From contig CALINM010000215.1 in NCBI GenBank assembly GCA_938045315.1, forward strand, positions 1-16,555: DNA of 16,555 nucleotides, given 5' to 3'. Positions 15,670 to 16,555 of this stretch are shown in pieces. How positions within the stretch are numbered: position 1 is the stretch's first letter; the number at the start of each line of letters is the position of its first letter. Source of the stretch: an uncultured bacterium (GTDB taxonomy: Bacteria; CALINM01). The translations under genes and the position numbers were made by a program. Under the pieces are notes generated by a model, which was given only the letters and a program-made list of their open reading frames with translations, was not told the origin of the DNA and made no database searches.

Positions 15670-16476
15670 CTATCTTCCTAAAAATGCACCTTCAGTATCA
15701 CCCAGGTATGCCTTGATAACCGCAGGATGTTTCTGAATCTCTTCAGGTGTTCCTTCTGCAATTTTCTCACCAAAATCAAGAACCATTACCCTATCTGATA
15801 GATCCATAACAACACCCATGTCATGCTCAATTAAAAGCACCGTTATACCCCATTCCCTGTTCACATCTATGATAAACCTTGCCATATCTTCCGTCTCTTC
15901 TAAGTTCATACCAGCCATTGGCTCATCTAAAAGAAGAATTTCTGGATCTAAACAAAGCGCTCTTGCCATTTCAACCCTCTTTTGTAGACCATAAGGGAGT
16001 GTTCCAACTGGTTTTTTTCTAATATGTTCAATCTCGAGAAAATCTATGATCTCTTCCACTCTTTTTCTATGTTTAACCTCTTCCTTTCTTGCAGGTCCAA
16101 AATAAAAAATGGATGCAAGCAAACCATATTTGATATGGTTATGTCTTCCCAGCATAAGATTTTCTAAAACTGTCATATGTTTGAAAAGCTCAATATTTTG
16201 GAAACTTCTTGCAATGCCTAATTTAGCTATCTCATAGGGTTTTAAATGTGTTATTTCTTTGTCTTTTAAAAAAATTTTTCCCTTTTGAGGCTTATAAAAA
16301 CCATTAATGACATTATAAAGACTGCTTTTCCCTGCTCCATTAGGACCAATTATTGAAAAAATTTCGCCCCTTTGTACGTGGAAACTCACACCCAAAAGTG
16401 CTGTTATACCACCAAAACTTAGAGTAATATCTTCTCCTCTTAAGATAATTTCATCTTTAATTCTCTCGTTACTCAC
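15670..16476 (-). CDS. livG: Branched-chain amino acid-type ABC transporter ATPase LivG
   Basis: The first gene of unit 1, a 268-residue cytoplasmic ATPase of a Liv-type importer. Walker A GPNGAGKS (44-51), Q-loop Gln93 (SFQNIELF), the LivG-type signature LPYGLQKR (160-167, in place of LSGGQ and normal for this branch), Walker B LLLDEP (181-186) and the H-loop His218 (LLIEHD) are all intact. The start is GTG at 16476, four bases after GGAGG. An ATG two bases before it is out of frame and meets TGA at once, and no other in-frame start exists before Met101. It works with LivF, which lies downstream. A candidate MerR operator lies 45 bp ahead of it. Confidence 0.95.
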   Translation of the reverse strand: MSNERIKDEIILRGEDITLSFGGITALLGVSFHVQRGEIFSIIGPNGAGKSSLYNVINGFYKPQKGKIFLKDKEITHLKPYEIAKLGIARSFQNIELFKHMTVLENLMLGRHNHIKYGLLASIFYFGPARKEEVKHRKRVEEIIDFLEIEHIRKKPVGTLPYGLQKRVEMARALCLDPEILLLDEPMAGMNLEETEDMARFIIDVNREWGITVLLIEHDMGVVMDLSDRVMVLDFGEKIAEGTPEEIQKHPAVIKAYLGDTEGAFLGR

Positions 16477-16511
16477 ATATCCTCCCTCAATAACACTGTT
16501 TTAAAAATGAC

Positions 16512-16540
16512 TTTAAAATCATTTTACGTAAACTGGTAAA
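16512..16540 (-). promoter_or_regulatory. Possible promoter of the liv/ligase operon
   Basis: On the minus strand TTTACC (16540-16535) and TTTAAA (16517-16512) are 17 bases apart, each matching consensus at four of six positions. Site B would then cover the -35 box and much of the spacer, which suits control by a DNA-binding regulator. The A+T content makes the exact boxes uncertain. Confidence 0.35.
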
Positions 16541-16541
16541 C
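16522..16541 (-). promoter_or_regulatory. Candidate MerR operator upstream of livG (site B)
   Basis: The plus strand from 16522 contains TTTACGTAAACTGGTAAAC. This includes a perfect 10-bp palindrome TTTACGTAAA (16523-16532) and the 15-base element ACGTAAACTGGTAAA (16526-16540), which differs from site A at one position. An outer GTAAA gives a second TTTAC-type arm. It lies 45 bp before the livG start, in the only sizeable upstream region of unit 1. It is likely bound by the MerR protein encoded at 7260-7667. Confidence 0.7.
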
Positions 16542-16555
16542 TAGTGTTTTAATAT

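Noticed and set aside
9724-16476. Simple branched-chain amino acid uptake as the role of the liv genes
   Set aside because: Family names suggest it, but the ligase genes within the operon and the operator shared with beta-oxidation point to an acid substrate. I kept the family names but not the substrate assignment.
16504-16525. Inverted repeat AAAATGA/TCATTTT upstream of livG as a terminator of an upstream gene
   Set aside because: The stem is almost all A-T with an eight-base loop and no T-run of useful length; it probably reflects base composition.
1-16555. CRISPR array, insertion sequence, prophage, tRNA or rRNA genes
   Set aside because: No regularly spaced repeats, transposase or integrase motifs, terminal inverted repeats or structural RNA signatures were seen. 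The window is tightly packed with catabolic and transport genes.

Overview
The window is A+T-rich, and all 16 genes lie on the minus strand, so transcription runs from high to low coordinates. The substrate-binding protein has a signal peptide for a periplasm, which suggests a diderm (Gram-negative) bacterium. Low G+C, full beta-oxidation, an ETF of the GDTAxVGP type and a Liv-type importer interleaved with acyl-CoA ligases would suit an anaerobe or microaerophile such as a member of Deferribacterota or a deltaproteobacterial-type lineage. That placement is only a guess; the sequence alone does not fix the taxon.

The genes fall into two transcription units separated by an intrinsic terminator (7707-7730). 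Unit 1 (16476 down to 7728) is livG - bubblegum/FadD15-type acyl-CoA synthetase - livH - livM - substrate-binding protein - livF - PaaK-like CoA ligase - CBS-CBS-ACT (AcuB-like) protein. It encodes a complete five-part branched-chain-amino-acid-type ABC importer, two AMP-forming CoA ligase homologues and a probable nucleotide-sensing protein. Inside it, a perfect 8-bp GC-rich stem-loop (10546-10566) follows the binding-protein gene, and a possible promoter precedes that gene. Unit 2 (7667 down to at least 25, running off the left edge) is merR - thiolase - thiolase - 3-hydroxyacyl-CoA dehydrogenase - enoyl-CoA hydratase - acyl-CoA dehydrogenase - etfB - etfA. It contains every step of a beta-oxidation spiral plus its electron acceptor.

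The units appear to be one regulon. A near-identical element, ACGTAAACTGKTAAA with a TTTACGT palindromic core, sits directly upstream of merR (7677-7696) and upstream of livG (16522-16541). The simplest model is that the cysteine-free MerR protein controls its own beta-oxidation operon and the uptake/activation operon, much as LiuR/FadP-type MerR regulators do elsewhere. A carboxylic acid (fatty, branched or aromatic) would be imported, activated to its CoA thioester and degraded to acetyl-CoA, with electrons going to ETF.

The clearest anomaly is etfA. The reading frame stops with TAA exactly where the family has the Glu of its NKDPEAPIFQVAD segment, and the 24 bases beyond the stop still encode APIFQVAD in frame. 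The gene is therefore nonsense-mutated, or the base is an error. Other oddities are a PaaK homologue without the canonical SSGTTG loop, a first thiolase with a rewritten substrate loop, and long intercistronic spacers in unit 2 that share a short sequence element.
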